Source of the DNA: Candidatus Thorarchaeota archaeon
GTDB lineage: Archaea; Asgardarchaeota; Thorarchaeia; Thorarchaeales; Thorarchaeaceae
Direction: 5' to 3'
Assembly: GCA_016839345.1 (NCBI GenBank)
Contig: JAEOUL010000260.1
Span: 1 to 30,734 of the forward strand
DNA length: 30,734 nt
Positions 15,676 through 23,215 of the stretch are shown in pieces (the first letter of the stretch is position 1; each line of letters starts with the position of its first letter). The position numbers and the translations under genes are program-made. A model generated the notes under the pieces. That model searched no databases. It saw nothing but the letters and a program-made list of their open reading frames with translations, and was not told the origin of the DNA.

Positions 15676-18264
15676 TCAACTCCTTGGAAGTAAGACAAGC
15701 ACCATCTCAATCATTGTACCATCATCTGCAGTTTCGAAAGCATTAGCTGTTGAGTAGTTGTACTCCAAGTAATAGTCATAGTGTTCAGTCACTGGGTCGA
15801 AATCGTACCATAGCTCAAACAAGTCATCCCAGTGTTCACTGAACATGACTTGACTCTGACCTCCAGGATATGTTACATAATATTCAGGGGTTACAGAATA
15901 GCTTACAATCATCCTCCGAGATGGCCCGTGTTCTACTACGGGTCCGCTGCCCACATTTACTGTGTATCCACTTCCTCTATGTTCATCTCCACCAAGATAT
16001 GTCATTCCTGCCATATGGTCAATCTTAATGATGTGATGGAGACCATATATCCAATCATTTGGATCTGCGCTGATTGTATAGAGATCTGATGCGGTTCTAT
16101 GTAGTGCACGTATAAGAATGTCATTCAGCGTTTCGACAACCCCAATTGTTGTGTGGTCATCTATGTAGTGAACCACCGAGTTTGTTATGATCCATTCAAG
16201 AACTGGAACAAAGGGTAGTGTTGCAGAGAGACCCTTTGAGCTAAGCTCGTCAAAGACCTCAATCCCCATGTTGTCAAGAAGATATATCCAGATCGTTGGA
16301 GCAGCAATGTCGACATCCATCTCATAATTCCATGGACTCAAGATATCAATTAATCCTTGAATTGTTGTATTGCCATCACTATCTTCCGACCACGCTGTGA
16401 GGACATAAGGAAGCATCTTCTCTGCGGTGAGGTCAACTATATCCGCCTGTAAAACCATCATATCTTCTGCTGTAAGATCACTTGCAGCATCCAGCCATGT
16501 GTGTATACGCTCACCTCGATAGTCAGGAGATTGGTGTCCCAGTATTGTATAGGGATATGTTGCAGGATCTATTGACTTCTGATTTGCTGATTGAATGAAG
16601 CATTGAGATGGATTAACGGAACGCGGATTGTATGCATATGGAACATTGCTCACCATACCAACAGAGTCATTCACTGCTCTTACAGGGAAGTTACCCGAAT
16701 AGCCGGCTCTCATTGGAAATCTACCAGCAACAGTAAGAGCTATGTTACCCGCATCATCAGCATAGATGAAATTATGGGGAGGTCCATCCCACCAATACAT
16801 AGCATCAAAGTAATCGTTCAGATTGTTTGCTCTATTTAGCATACCAAGAGACAATATCTCGTGCGTCACACCTGACCCAGTCCAGTTCATTGCGATGTTT
16901 GGATAAGATAACTCATCATCTTGGTTGTAGGTGGGTACGATGGAATCTATGCATGGACCATGAACAGACCAGCTGACATTGAAATGAACATCTGCTCCGC
17001 CTTTGACAATGATTGTTTCATCCACGATCTCAAAGTTTCTCCATTCATTGTTGTATCGATATTGGTTTGGATTGGAAGGATTCAGTTCTTCAACAAATAT
17101 GTCGAGAACATCGGCACCAACAGCTGTCATTCCCCAAGAAATATGCTCTGTATGACCTATCAACACACCAGGGGTTCCTGGGAGAGTTCCTCCTTGAACA
17201 TTCAGTTCGTCAGTAACAACAAGTTGAACCTCATACCAGAGAGAGGGTGCCTGAAGGGTCAAGTGTGGATCGTTTGCCAGTATCGCCTGACCATCTGCGG
17301 TCTTACTCCCATTGACTGCCCAGCTATTGCTGCCTAAAAATACCCTATCACCAAAGATGTCAATCAAATCTGCAGTAGCTTCAAGGACCTGATTTATCTC
17401 TGCCAAAGAAATAACATTTGTAGGTTCGTCCTCTATAAGGACTAGTGGAGGGGGTGTTTCACTTGCTGGAGAACCTCCAGGTGCATTTGGATAATCAACA
17501 AGGCTTAAGTTGTATTGTTCGGGAATGATTGGAATTGTATCAGGAAAGACCTCGGGAATAATCTCACTATACATGGTATCATTATCGAGCTTGATTCTGA
17601 CGTACTCCCTCTGTAAGTCATTGATACCTCCTGAAAGAGTCCAAGTCATGTATTTAGCCCAGATGAATGCATATACAGGCTCCCAGGGTTCCGGAGTGAA
17701 ACCTAGAATTTTGAACTCTATTGGAGTTGTTTCACTAGTCATTGAATTGATGAAAGCATTGATACCATCAACATGTGCATTTATAGCGCGAAGTGAGTAG
17801 TTCACATCCTCGTTTGTTGCAGCATTGTCAAGATACCATTGGTAGGCTTCCTCTGCGGATTTTGTCAAACCTATTGTCCGCTGATACTTGTCAGTTTCGA
17901 CTGCAATATCTCCCACAACTTCACTTATCCGTCCTGCTGCCAAGTACGTCTGCATGACCATCTGGAACAACCGGTCTCGTGCATGCATATAACCTAATGC
18001 AGCAAAGACATCTTCTACAGTATCACCATAGATATGAGGTATACCCCAATCATCAATTATGACATCTGCACCATCAATCATCCCGGGAATCACAATCGTT
18101 TGAGTATTCGGATATTGAATTCCTCGGCCAACATCGAATATTCCGCCCCAAGGCTGGATAATACCTAGACCTCCAGCAAGAGGTCCAATTGGCATTGTGA
18201 GTATTATTACTAGAGCAATCGGACCCACAAACGAAAGTGAAAAGTTGATGATTTTTCGCTTCAT
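15676..18264 (-). CDS. Penicillin acylase family Ntn hydrolase, membrane-anchored
   Basis: 862-residue precursor of the penicillin G/aculeacin acylase (peptidase S45) family: amidases that cut themselves into alpha and beta chains and use the new N-terminal Ser of the beta chain as nucleophile. A signal anchor lies at 8-30. The alpha part contains DDWGIPHIYG (71-80) and ARDRLFQM (95-102), typical of the family. The self-cleavage site is Gly311-Ser312 in LGSNSWAVNGSKTADG, followed by ILANDPHL. Further on, SANQ provides the oxyanion-hole Asn. The length is normal. GGAGAG precedes the ATG. The anchor puts the enzyme outside the cell. Natural substrates could be N-acyl amino acids, acylated homoserine lactones or peptides, and cannot be chosen from sequence. 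Confidence 0.9.
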   Translation of the reverse strand: MKRKIINFSLSFVGPIALVIILTMPIGPLAGGLGIIQPWGGIFDVGRGIQYPNTQTIVIPGMIDGADVIIDDWGIPHIYGDTVEDVFAALGYMHARDRLFQMVMQTYLAAGRISEVVGDIAVETDKYQRTIGLTKSAEEAYQWYLDNAATNEDVNYSLRAINAHVDGINAFINSMTSETTPIEFKILGFTPEPWEPVYAFIWAKYMTWTLSGGINDLQREYVRIKLDNDTMYSEIIPEVFPDTIPIIPEQYNLSLVDYPNAPGGSPASETPPPLVLIEDEPTNVISLAEINQVLEATADLIDIFGDRVFLGSNSWAVNGSKTADGQAILANDPHLTLQAPSLWYEVQLVVTDELNVQGGTLPGTPGVLIGHTEHISWGMTAVGADVLDIFVEELNPSNPNQYRYNNEWRNFEIVDETIIVKGGADVHFNVSWSVHGPCIDSIVPTYNQDDELSYPNIAMNWTGSGVTHEILSLGMLNRANNLNDYFDAMYWWDGPPHNFIYADDAGNIALTVAGRFPMRAGYSGNFPVRAVNDSVGMVSNVPYAYNPRSVNPSQCFIQSANQKSIDPATYPYTILGHQSPDYRGERIHTWLDAASDLTAEDMMVLQADIVDLTAEKMLPYVLTAWSEDSDGNTTIQGLIDILSPWNYEMDVDIAAPTIWIYLLDNMGIEVFDELSSKGLSATLPFVPVLEWIITNSVVHYIDDHTTIGVVETLNDILIRALHRTASDLYTISADPNDWIYGLHHIIKIDHMAGMTYLGGDEHRGSGYTVNVGSGPVVEHGPSRRMIVSYSVTPEYYVTYPGGQSQVMFSEHWDDLFELWYDFDPVTEHYDYYLEYNYSTANAFETADDGTMIEMVLVLLPRS

Positions 18265-18355
18265 TTTCTCTCTCCAACTCTTTATGATTCAATTCGATTT
18301 CTATATCCTTCGTGCCCTTTAAGCATTAGGAGAGAGATCTTTACCATTAAACCCG

Positions 18356-18796
18356 TTAAATCATGACATCATCGTAGTCAAGTACTCCGACCTGTGCTGT
18401 CATTTTCCATTCGTTTTGAATCTTTGAGTAAATCTTGCATGTGCGACCAATCCAACGATTATCAGTTCCTAATTTGTCACGCCAATATGTGTCGATGTCG
18501 ACAACTGCGAATGCGCCGTCCCTCTCCTTGGATACCTCGATCTTCTTGATAGTTCGGATATTGTGAATAAGGTCATGTGTATCAAAGAGATTCTGCCATC
18601 CTTTCCGCCAGCGTTCAGAGTCATATCGTCCCCACTCGATAACCCATTCCATGGGATCGTGTGCTTTTGTGTGAGGGGGCCATGGCCAGACCATATCAGG
18701 ATGGAAGACAGTCATCAAGAGTTCAACATCTTGTGTGTCCCATGCCCTTGTTTCTCTTTTGACAATCTCTTCAATTTCAGCAAAAGCTCTATCCAT
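18356..18796 (-). CDS. SnoaL/NTF2-like protein
   Basis: 146 residues with the plan of the NTF2/SnoaL cone fold. An N-terminal helix pair (AFAEIEEIVKRETRAWDTQD) is followed by VELLMTVFHPDMVWPWPP, a typical opening of this superfamily. Beta strands then end in WRDKLGTDNRWIGRTCKIYS and WKMTAQVGVLDY. Several Trp residues line the presumed pocket. Members are small enzymes or binding proteins with very varied substrates, so no function is given. ATG 18796 is chosen; an in-frame TTG at 18808 is the alternative. It lies between the penicillin acylase and the unknown gene at 18864 on the same strand, with gaps of about 67-90 bases, so operon membership is uncertain. Confidence 0.75.
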   Translation of the reverse strand: MDRAFAEIEEIVKRETRAWDTQDVELLMTVFHPDMVWPWPPHTKAHDPMEWVIEWGRYDSERWRKGWQNLFDTHDLIHNIRTIKKIEVSKERDGAFAVVDIDTYWRDKLGTDNRWIGRTCKIYSKIQNEWKMTAQVGVLDYDDVMI

Positions 18797-18863
18797 TGAT
18801 ACCACCAAGCGAAGTCCTCAAAGTATGAAATCCCTTAAAAGACCACGTAAAAATTAATACTCA

Positions 18864-19421
18864 TCACATTCTCCGACGTTCATCAGCTTCTATTTTTTCA
18901 AGGATTTGTTCTTCAATCTCGAGTAGCTTCTGACGCGTTTCATTATCAAGGATTTCTATCAGACGATTTCTACATATAACTATGAAATCGGATGGGTCTC
19001 CAATGAACTCTAAATCCGTCATTTCAATCTTCTTTTCAGTTTGCTTCAACAGTCTACTTAGTCGGCTTTTGCTTTCATCGTCAGTTTCCTGAACGTCAAA
19101 CACATCAAGTTTGGCAAATCTGAAGAGACCTGTGTCAGCGTCCCTTGGGAGTATTTCAGGAACTTCCCTTGGATCTAGATACTGGAGACCAAGCATCATT
19201 GTTTTTACATGGATTGGGTCCAAGTCGGTTTCGAACACGCATCTCAGGGTTCGAGCCCAGCTTCCTCCTCCAGCTCGACCAGATACCCACTCCTTCTTCA
19301 AAAGATTAGATTCTCCAAGAGCGGACATGACAATCATAACTCTCTCGTGATTCTCTTCAAAGAACCCTAGAGCATCATAACAGTCTATGTATACTGTTCG
19401 AGTACCGAACGAGCTTTTCAT
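18864..19421 (-). CDS. Hypothetical cytoplasmic protein
   Basis: 185 residues, not recognised. No signal peptide or membrane helix. The first part looks alpha/beta (TRTVYIDCYDALGFFEENHERVMIVM in two strands and a helix), with a Gly-rich turn SGRAGGGSWAR and a helix ending in LDPREVPEILPRD. The last 60 residues are strongly helical and charged (RLLKQTEKKIEMTD..., RQKLLEIEEQILEKIEADERRRM) and could form a coiled coil. GTGGA lies shortly before the ATG. A regulator or adaptor role is possible, but nothing in the sequence proves it. Confidence 0.65.
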   Translation of the reverse strand: MKSSFGTRTVYIDCYDALGFFEENHERVMIVMSALGESNLLKKEWVSGRAGGGSWARTLRCVFETDLDPIHVKTMMLGLQYLDPREVPEILPRDADTGLFRFAKLDVFDVQETDDESKSRLSRLLKQTEKKIEMTDLEFIGDPSDFIVICRNRLIEILDNETRQKLLEIEEQILEKIEADERRRM

Positions 19422-19749
19422 CTAATATCCACTCGTATTCTTGGATGAATTCCTATTAGATATTATTTGAAAGGATTGTAAATAAATAAGATGCTGATAC
19501 AATGCCAGTATGTTTTATCTAATAATTGACTATTGATTCAATTTCAAACTTCATTTAGATGTTCTAGTGTCTAGGGCTTGATGTAGATTTGTTAAAGTTT
19601 CATTGATTATCTAGTTAGTAAATGCCAGATAAAACAAGCATATCATGGCAAACATGTTATATTTGAAACATGAATGGATTTAACGCGGTTCTTTGCGCTA
19701 CTCATTTTGTTTAAGAGTTACGAAAAACGGGATATTTTTGAGGGATATC
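19422..19749. other. Divergent intergenic region with short repeats
   Basis: AT-rich upstream region for the genes at 18864 (-) and 19750 (+). AATGCCAG occurs at 19501-19508 and again at 19621-19628, exactly 120 bases apart. TGTTTTATCT (19511-19520) is repeated inverted as AGATAAAACA (19627-19636). GTTATATTT near 19653 may be the TATA box of the plus-strand gene. Confidence 0.35.
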
Positions 19750-20487
19750 ATGGAAGACTCTCAGGATTATTATATTCGTAATAAGGTGAAACTTGTAAGG
19801 GAATTCAAGAAGATATTATCAGTGGCAGAGAAACTAACACAGACTCGTTTTGATGAAGAAAAACTTCATACTTTGATGGAGATGTCATTGAAAGAATTCG
19901 AAGCGCTATTGCCGCAATTGCCCTATTTAGGTGGGGATAAAAGTCCTGCAACGCCATTGATAATGCATGGAGCTCAAACAATAGCATTCTACAAAGCTTG
20001 TAAGAGCATTGGTATAGAAGCAAGAGAATTTGCGCAACTTATGTATGAGGTTGCTGAAGCATATCTAGAATCGGTGTCATGGATTATGAAGAGAGTAGCT
20101 CGAAGGCTAGCATTCTCAGGTCGTACAAAAATCAGCTGGAAGACTTGGGCAATCGAGAGCCAGACGAGGGAGTATCCTCAAAACTGGGTCGGGGAGTTCA
20201 TTGAAGGAGATGGAATAACTTTCGATTGGGGATTGAACTTTGAAGAGTGTGGGTGGCTTAAGCTGGTACAAGAACATGGAGCTGAAGAGATTGCGCCATA
20301 TGCATGCATAGGTGATTTTGCTAGAATGCGAGCTGTTGGTGTAGGGTTCAATAGAACTCAAACTCTGGCTTTGGGATTTCCAAAATGTGACTTTCGATTT
20401 GGAAAGAATCTCGAAACTCCCCGAGGATGGCCTCCAGAGAACTTGGATGAGTTCAAAAATAGTTCCTTTGAGGATGAAGGATTATAG
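19750..20487 (+). CDS. ATC hydrolase family protein (L-2-amino-thiazoline-4-carboxylate hydrolase-like)
   Basis: 245 residues. The C-terminal half carries the marks of the family named for L-2-amino-thiazoline-4-carboxylic acid hydrolase: IAPYACIGDFARMRAVG, then FNRTQTLALGFPKCDFRFG, with Cys213-Asp-Phe-Arg-Phe. The N-terminal half is helical. The founding bacterial enzyme opens a thiazoline ring on the way to cysteine, but most family members, including those of anaerobic archaea, are of unknown substrate. ATG 19750 is chosen because GAGGG ends 5 bases before it; the open frame extends to 19693 without any such site. It is a single gene, in the same direction as the carbamoyltransferase 137 bases downstream; a joint transcript is possible but not shown. 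Confidence 0.75.
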   Translation: MEDSQDYYIRNKVKLVREFKKILSVAEKLTQTRFDEEKLHTLMEMSLKEFEALLPQLPYLGGDKSPATPLIMHGAQTIAFYKACKSIGIEAREFAQLMYEVAEAYLESVSWIMKRVARRLAFSGRTKISWKTWAIESQTREYPQNWVGEFIEGDGITFDWGLNFEECGWLKLVQEHGAEEIAPYACIGDFARMRAVGVGFNRTQTLALGFPKCDFRFGKNLETPRGWPPENLDEFKNSSFEDEGL

Positions 20488-20608
20488 AGCAAATAAAGAA
20501 GATTGGATAATTGTGCCAATGACCATGCTTTCCAATTCTTAGACTAGTCCTGCTAATCTAAAATTTGTCAAGAGGTAAACTTTTTCTGTAAGAAACGATG
20601 CGAGTCAT

Positions 20609-20622
20609 GAGGTTGTGACCTC
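20609..20622 (+). promoter_or_regulatory. Hairpin covering the ribosome binding site
   Basis: GAGGT-TGTG-ACCTC is a perfect 5-bp stem with a four-base loop, two bases before the ATG of the carbamoyltransferase at 20625. The left arm is the only GAGG ribosome binding site present, so folding would hide it. Confidence 0.35.
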
Positions 20623-20624
20623 TC

Positions 20625-21671
20625 ATGGTTAAGACAGAAACTTTTCGTGGCAGGGATTTCATCACCCTGCTTGATTATACAAAGGAGGAAATCGAAACCA
20701 TCCTTGATGTTGCACTTGACCTAAAGCGCAAGTTTGCTATTGGTGAATCCCATAAACTTCTCGATGCTAAGACATTGTTCATGATTTTCTATAATCAGAG
20801 CCTACGTACTCGTAACTCATTCGAGGCTGGAATGACCCAGCTGGGCGGCCATGCACACTTCCTTGATCCGAGTAAGATATATGCACCAGCACTTGAAGGG
20901 GATGAGAAAGCCTATTCCACAGAACGCGTTTCTGATGTAGCACGTGTTCTTGCAAGAATGGGTCACGGTATAGCTATCAGATGCTACGGAGACCCTGTAG
21001 GCTGGATATATGGACGTGCAAACGAGGTTATTCGTAACTTCGCATATTGGAGCCATATTCCGATCATTAACATGGAGGATGATATCTACCATCCATGTCA
21101 AGGTCTAGCAGATATCATGACTGTAAAGGAGAAATTTGGTACTTTCAAAGGTGTGAAATTTGTCATGTCATGGGCATACTCACCTTCTGTGCACAAGCCA
21201 TTAGCTGTTCCCCAAAGTGCCATAATTGCTGCTACAAAGATGGGAATGGAAACAGTTCTTGCACATCCAAAAGGCATGGAGCTTGATGATGAAATCCTCA
21301 AACAATGTAGAATTCTCTCTGAAGAGAACGAGTCAACCTTTGAAATTATCAACGATATGGATGAAGCATTTGAGGGGGCTCATGTAGTTTATCCGAAAGC
21401 TTGGACTTGCAAAGAGTTCATCCCGCCATTCAATGACAAACCTGAGCTTGAAAAATCACAGGAAGTGTTCGACAGGAACAAGCACTGGATATGTGATGAC
21501 GAGAAAATGAAGATTGCTGGGCCTAAGGCGATGTACATGCACTGCTTACCTGCAGACAGAGGATTTGAAGTTACAAATTCTGTTCTAGATGGTCCACAGT
21601 CTATAGCATTTGACCAAGCTGAAAATCGGCTTCACGGACAAAAAGCAGTGATGGCATTGACGATGAGGTAG
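20625..21671 (+). CDS. Knotted-type carbamoyltransferase (N-acetylornithine/YgeW-like)
   Basis: 348 residues, well preserved. Carbamoyl-phosphate binding by SLRTR (59-63), HPCQGLAD (146-153) and HCLP (296-299). The loop SWAYSPSVHKPLAVPQ (172-187) and then VLAHPKGMEL and VVYPKAW match the knotted carbamoyltransferases (YgeW and N-acetyl-/N-succinylornithine carbamoyltransferase), not plain ornithine carbamoyltransferase. The C-terminus AENRLHGQKAVMAL is like N-acetylornithine carbamoyltransferase. After HCLP the residues are A-D-R-G-F-E, so Asp301 and Glu305 stand where the Xanthomonas enzyme, as remembered, has Arg298 and Lys302 for its substrate. The substrate is therefore left open. No arginine-pathway genes are adjacent. 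It shares the family with the 9063 gene but keeps more of the catalytic motifs. Confidence 0.82.
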   Translation: MVKTETFRGRDFITLLDYTKEEIETILDVALDLKRKFAIGESHKLLDAKTLFMIFYNQSLRTRNSFEAGMTQLGGHAHFLDPSKIYAPALEGDEKAYSTERVSDVARVLARMGHGIAIRCYGDPVGWIYGRANEVIRNFAYWSHIPIINMEDDIYHPCQGLADIMTVKEKFGTFKGVKFVMSWAYSPSVHKPLAVPQSAIIAATKMGMETVLAHPKGMELDDEILKQCRILSEENESTFEIINDMDEAFEGAHVVYPKAWTCKEFIPPFNDKPELEKSQEVFDRNKHWICDDEKMKIAGPKAMYMHCLPADRGFEVTNSVLDGPQSIAFDQAENRLHGQKAVMALTMR

Positions 21672-21705
21672 CTCGCTCGCTTGAGCTACCCTTTCCTCTT
21701 TTTCC
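21667..21705 (+). terminator. Terminator hairpin overlapping the stop codon
   Basis: GGTAGCTC and GAGCTACC (21667-21674 and 21683-21690) form a perfect 8-bp stem with an eight-base loop, followed by CTTTCCTCTTTTTCC. The left arm contains the TAG stop (21669-21671) of the carbamoyltransferase. Confidence 0.7.
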
Positions 21706-21758
21706 AAGGATGAAACCATAATATCAGATGAAATTATACCTCTTGTTATACAAAGATA

Positions 21759-21784
21759 TAGTACATCAATCGTAGTACATCAAT
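21759..21784. repeat. Two copies of TAGTACATCAAT
   Basis: The 12-mer TAGTACATCAAT occurs at 21759-21770 and 21773-21784, separated by CG, in the AT-rich gap between two convergent genes (21706-21920). Nothing else was seen in this gap. Confidence 0.5.
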
Positions 21785-21920
21785 TAAATTTCTGGATATT
21801 GGATTGATATGTCTTTACTCTCTTCGATTGAGAATATATTGTAGATGTGATAGAATTATAGTTTATGTATTAAGTTGATGATCAGACCTTAGCTATACAT
21901 CCACGTATTTCATACTACAG

Positions 21921-22124
21921 TTAAAAGAAAAATCCGGTTAATATGCCAATGAGCAATAGGAAAACAGTAAGAATCAAGAGAGGTAGGAAGATGGTCTGGA
22001 GGGATGCTATGCATATTGCGAGAATGTCTTTATTTTCTAAATCGACTTGACCTCGACGCTCGAAATCACCATATTCAGACCATTTGTATTCTTCATCCTT
22101 TTTCTCATCTTCCAATGTTCTCAT
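21921..22124 (-). CDS. Small single-pass membrane protein after the opp operon
   Basis: 67 residues. An acidic, hydrophilic N-terminal half (EDEKKDEEYKWSEYGDFERRG) is followed by a long C-terminal hydrophobic segment (LQTIFLPLLILTVFLLLIGILTGFFF). It may be a tail-anchored protein with the charged part in the cytoplasm. AGGAG abuts the ATG at 22124, which is too close; the TTG at 22115 (9 bases away) may be the real start. It lies 56 bases after oppF on the same strand, so it may be the last gene of the importer operon. Family not recognised. Confidence 0.55.
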   Translation of the reverse strand: MRTLEDEKKDEEYKWSEYGDFERRGQVDLENKDILAICIASLQTIFLPLLILTVFLLLIGILTGFFF

Positions 22125-22180
22125 CTCCTGTGATATTAGATCTCTACAATATTACGCATATTCCATATTAAATAAGGAAT

Positions 22181-23212
22181 CTAGGTTTCTGCAGCTAGAG
22201 CTGAAGTGGATTCCAACTCTTCTTTGTAGGCCAAGTCTAGCTCACCTGCAAAGTGGCAAGCCACAAGATGCCCTCTGTCCAAGTCCCGGAGTTCAGGTTC
22301 CTCGTCCTTGCATCGTTCTTTTGCAAAGCGGCATCGCGGATGAAATCTACAACCTGATGGTGGATTGATAGGACTTGGCACCTCGCCAGCAAGAATGTGA
22401 GCACGTCCTCGGAATTTTGGATCAGGGACTGGGACCGCCGATACAAGTGCTGCAGAATACGGGTGCAATGCATCCTCGAATATGTCGAAAGGTGTCAACT
22501 CCACTATTTTGCCAAGATACATAACAGCAACCCTGTCACTCATGTGCTTGACAACGCTCAGATTGTGAGAGATGAACAGGTAAGTGAGCTCAAACTCCTT
22601 TTGAAGATCTTTCATCAGATTGAGTGTCTGAGCTTGGACTGAAACATCGGTGCTACTTGTTGGTTCATCCATGACGACGAACTTGGGTTGAAGTGCCAAG
22701 GCACGTGCGATGCAAATCCTCTGCCTTTGCCCCCCAGAAAACTCGTGTGGGAAGCGATTTAAGTGATCCTCACTCAGACCAACCTTCTCAAGTAGCTCAA
22801 GAACCATATTGCGTAAACGGAATCCCTTTGCGATTCCGTTGACAAGGAGGGGTTCTCCGACAGCGTTCTTTATAGTGATTCGAGGGTCAAGGGAAGCCAT
22901 TGGATCTTGAAATACCATTCCCATGTTCTTCCGAAAATCACGAAGATCCCCGCCTTTGAGATCAGAAACATCCTCCCCTTCGAAGAGTATCTCTCCCTCG
23001 GTCTTGGGAATAAGGTGCATAAGAGTTCGACCACAGGTGGTCTTCCCACAACCAGACTCGCCTACTAAGCCAAGGGTTTCTCCTTTGTAGATATCAAAAG
23101 TCATTCCATCTACTGCTTTTACATAACCAAGAACTTTCCTAAATATACCACCAGTCAGCTGGAAATACTTCTTCAGATCATGAATTTGGATTAGTATCTC
23201 TTTGGATGACAT
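22181..23212 (-). CDS. oppF: Oligopeptide ABC importer, ATPase subunit OppF/DppF
   Basis: 343 residues. One of the two ATPases that drive peptide import across the membrane. Walker A GESGCGKT (51-58), Q-loop Gln102 ([11 protein letters not shown]), signature FSGGQ (158-162), Walker B with Asp182-Glu183 and H-loop His216 (ISHN) are all intact. The C-terminal oligopeptide-transporter segment ([12 protein letters not shown]) is present, with a Cys set, followed by an acidic tail. GGAGGAGG lies 9 bases before the ATG, inside the end of oppD, and only 3 bases separate the two genes, so they are translationally linked. Its length and motif order are those of the OppF class, which has a longer lead before Walker A than OppD. 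Confidence 0.93.
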   Translation of the reverse strand: MSSKEILIQIHDLKKYFQLTGGIFRKVLGYVKAVDGMTFDIYKGETLGLVGESGCGKTTCGRTLMHLIPKTEGEILFEGEDVSDLKGGDLRDFRKNMGMVFQDPMASLDPRITIKNAVGEPLLVNGIAKGFRLRNMVLELLEKVGLSEDHLNRFPHEFSGGQRQRICIARALALQPKFVVMDEPTSSTDVSVQAQTLNLMKDLQKEFELTYLFISHNLSVVKHMSDRVAVMYLGKIVELTPFDIFEDALHPYSAALVSAVPVPDPKFRGRAHILAGEVPSPINPPSGCRFHPRCRFAKERCKDEEPELRDLDRGHLVACHFAGELDLAYKEELESTSALAAET

Positions 23213-23215
23213 CTT

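Noticed and set aside
16921..17337. Open frame of 138 codons (+) opposite the penicillin acylase gene
   Set aside because: It is antisense to a strongly supported, full-length enzyme gene and shows no family motifs of its own.
19247..19258. GGGTTCGAGCCC, looking like the T-arm of a tRNA
   Set aside because: It lies inside a well-formed minus-strand gene, and no acceptor, D-arm or anticodon stem can be formed with the flanking bases.
21759..21784. Tandem TAGTACATCAAT copies as a possible CRISPR or satellite array
   Set aside because: Only two copies with a 2-base spacer; too short for CRISPR and no further copies nearby.
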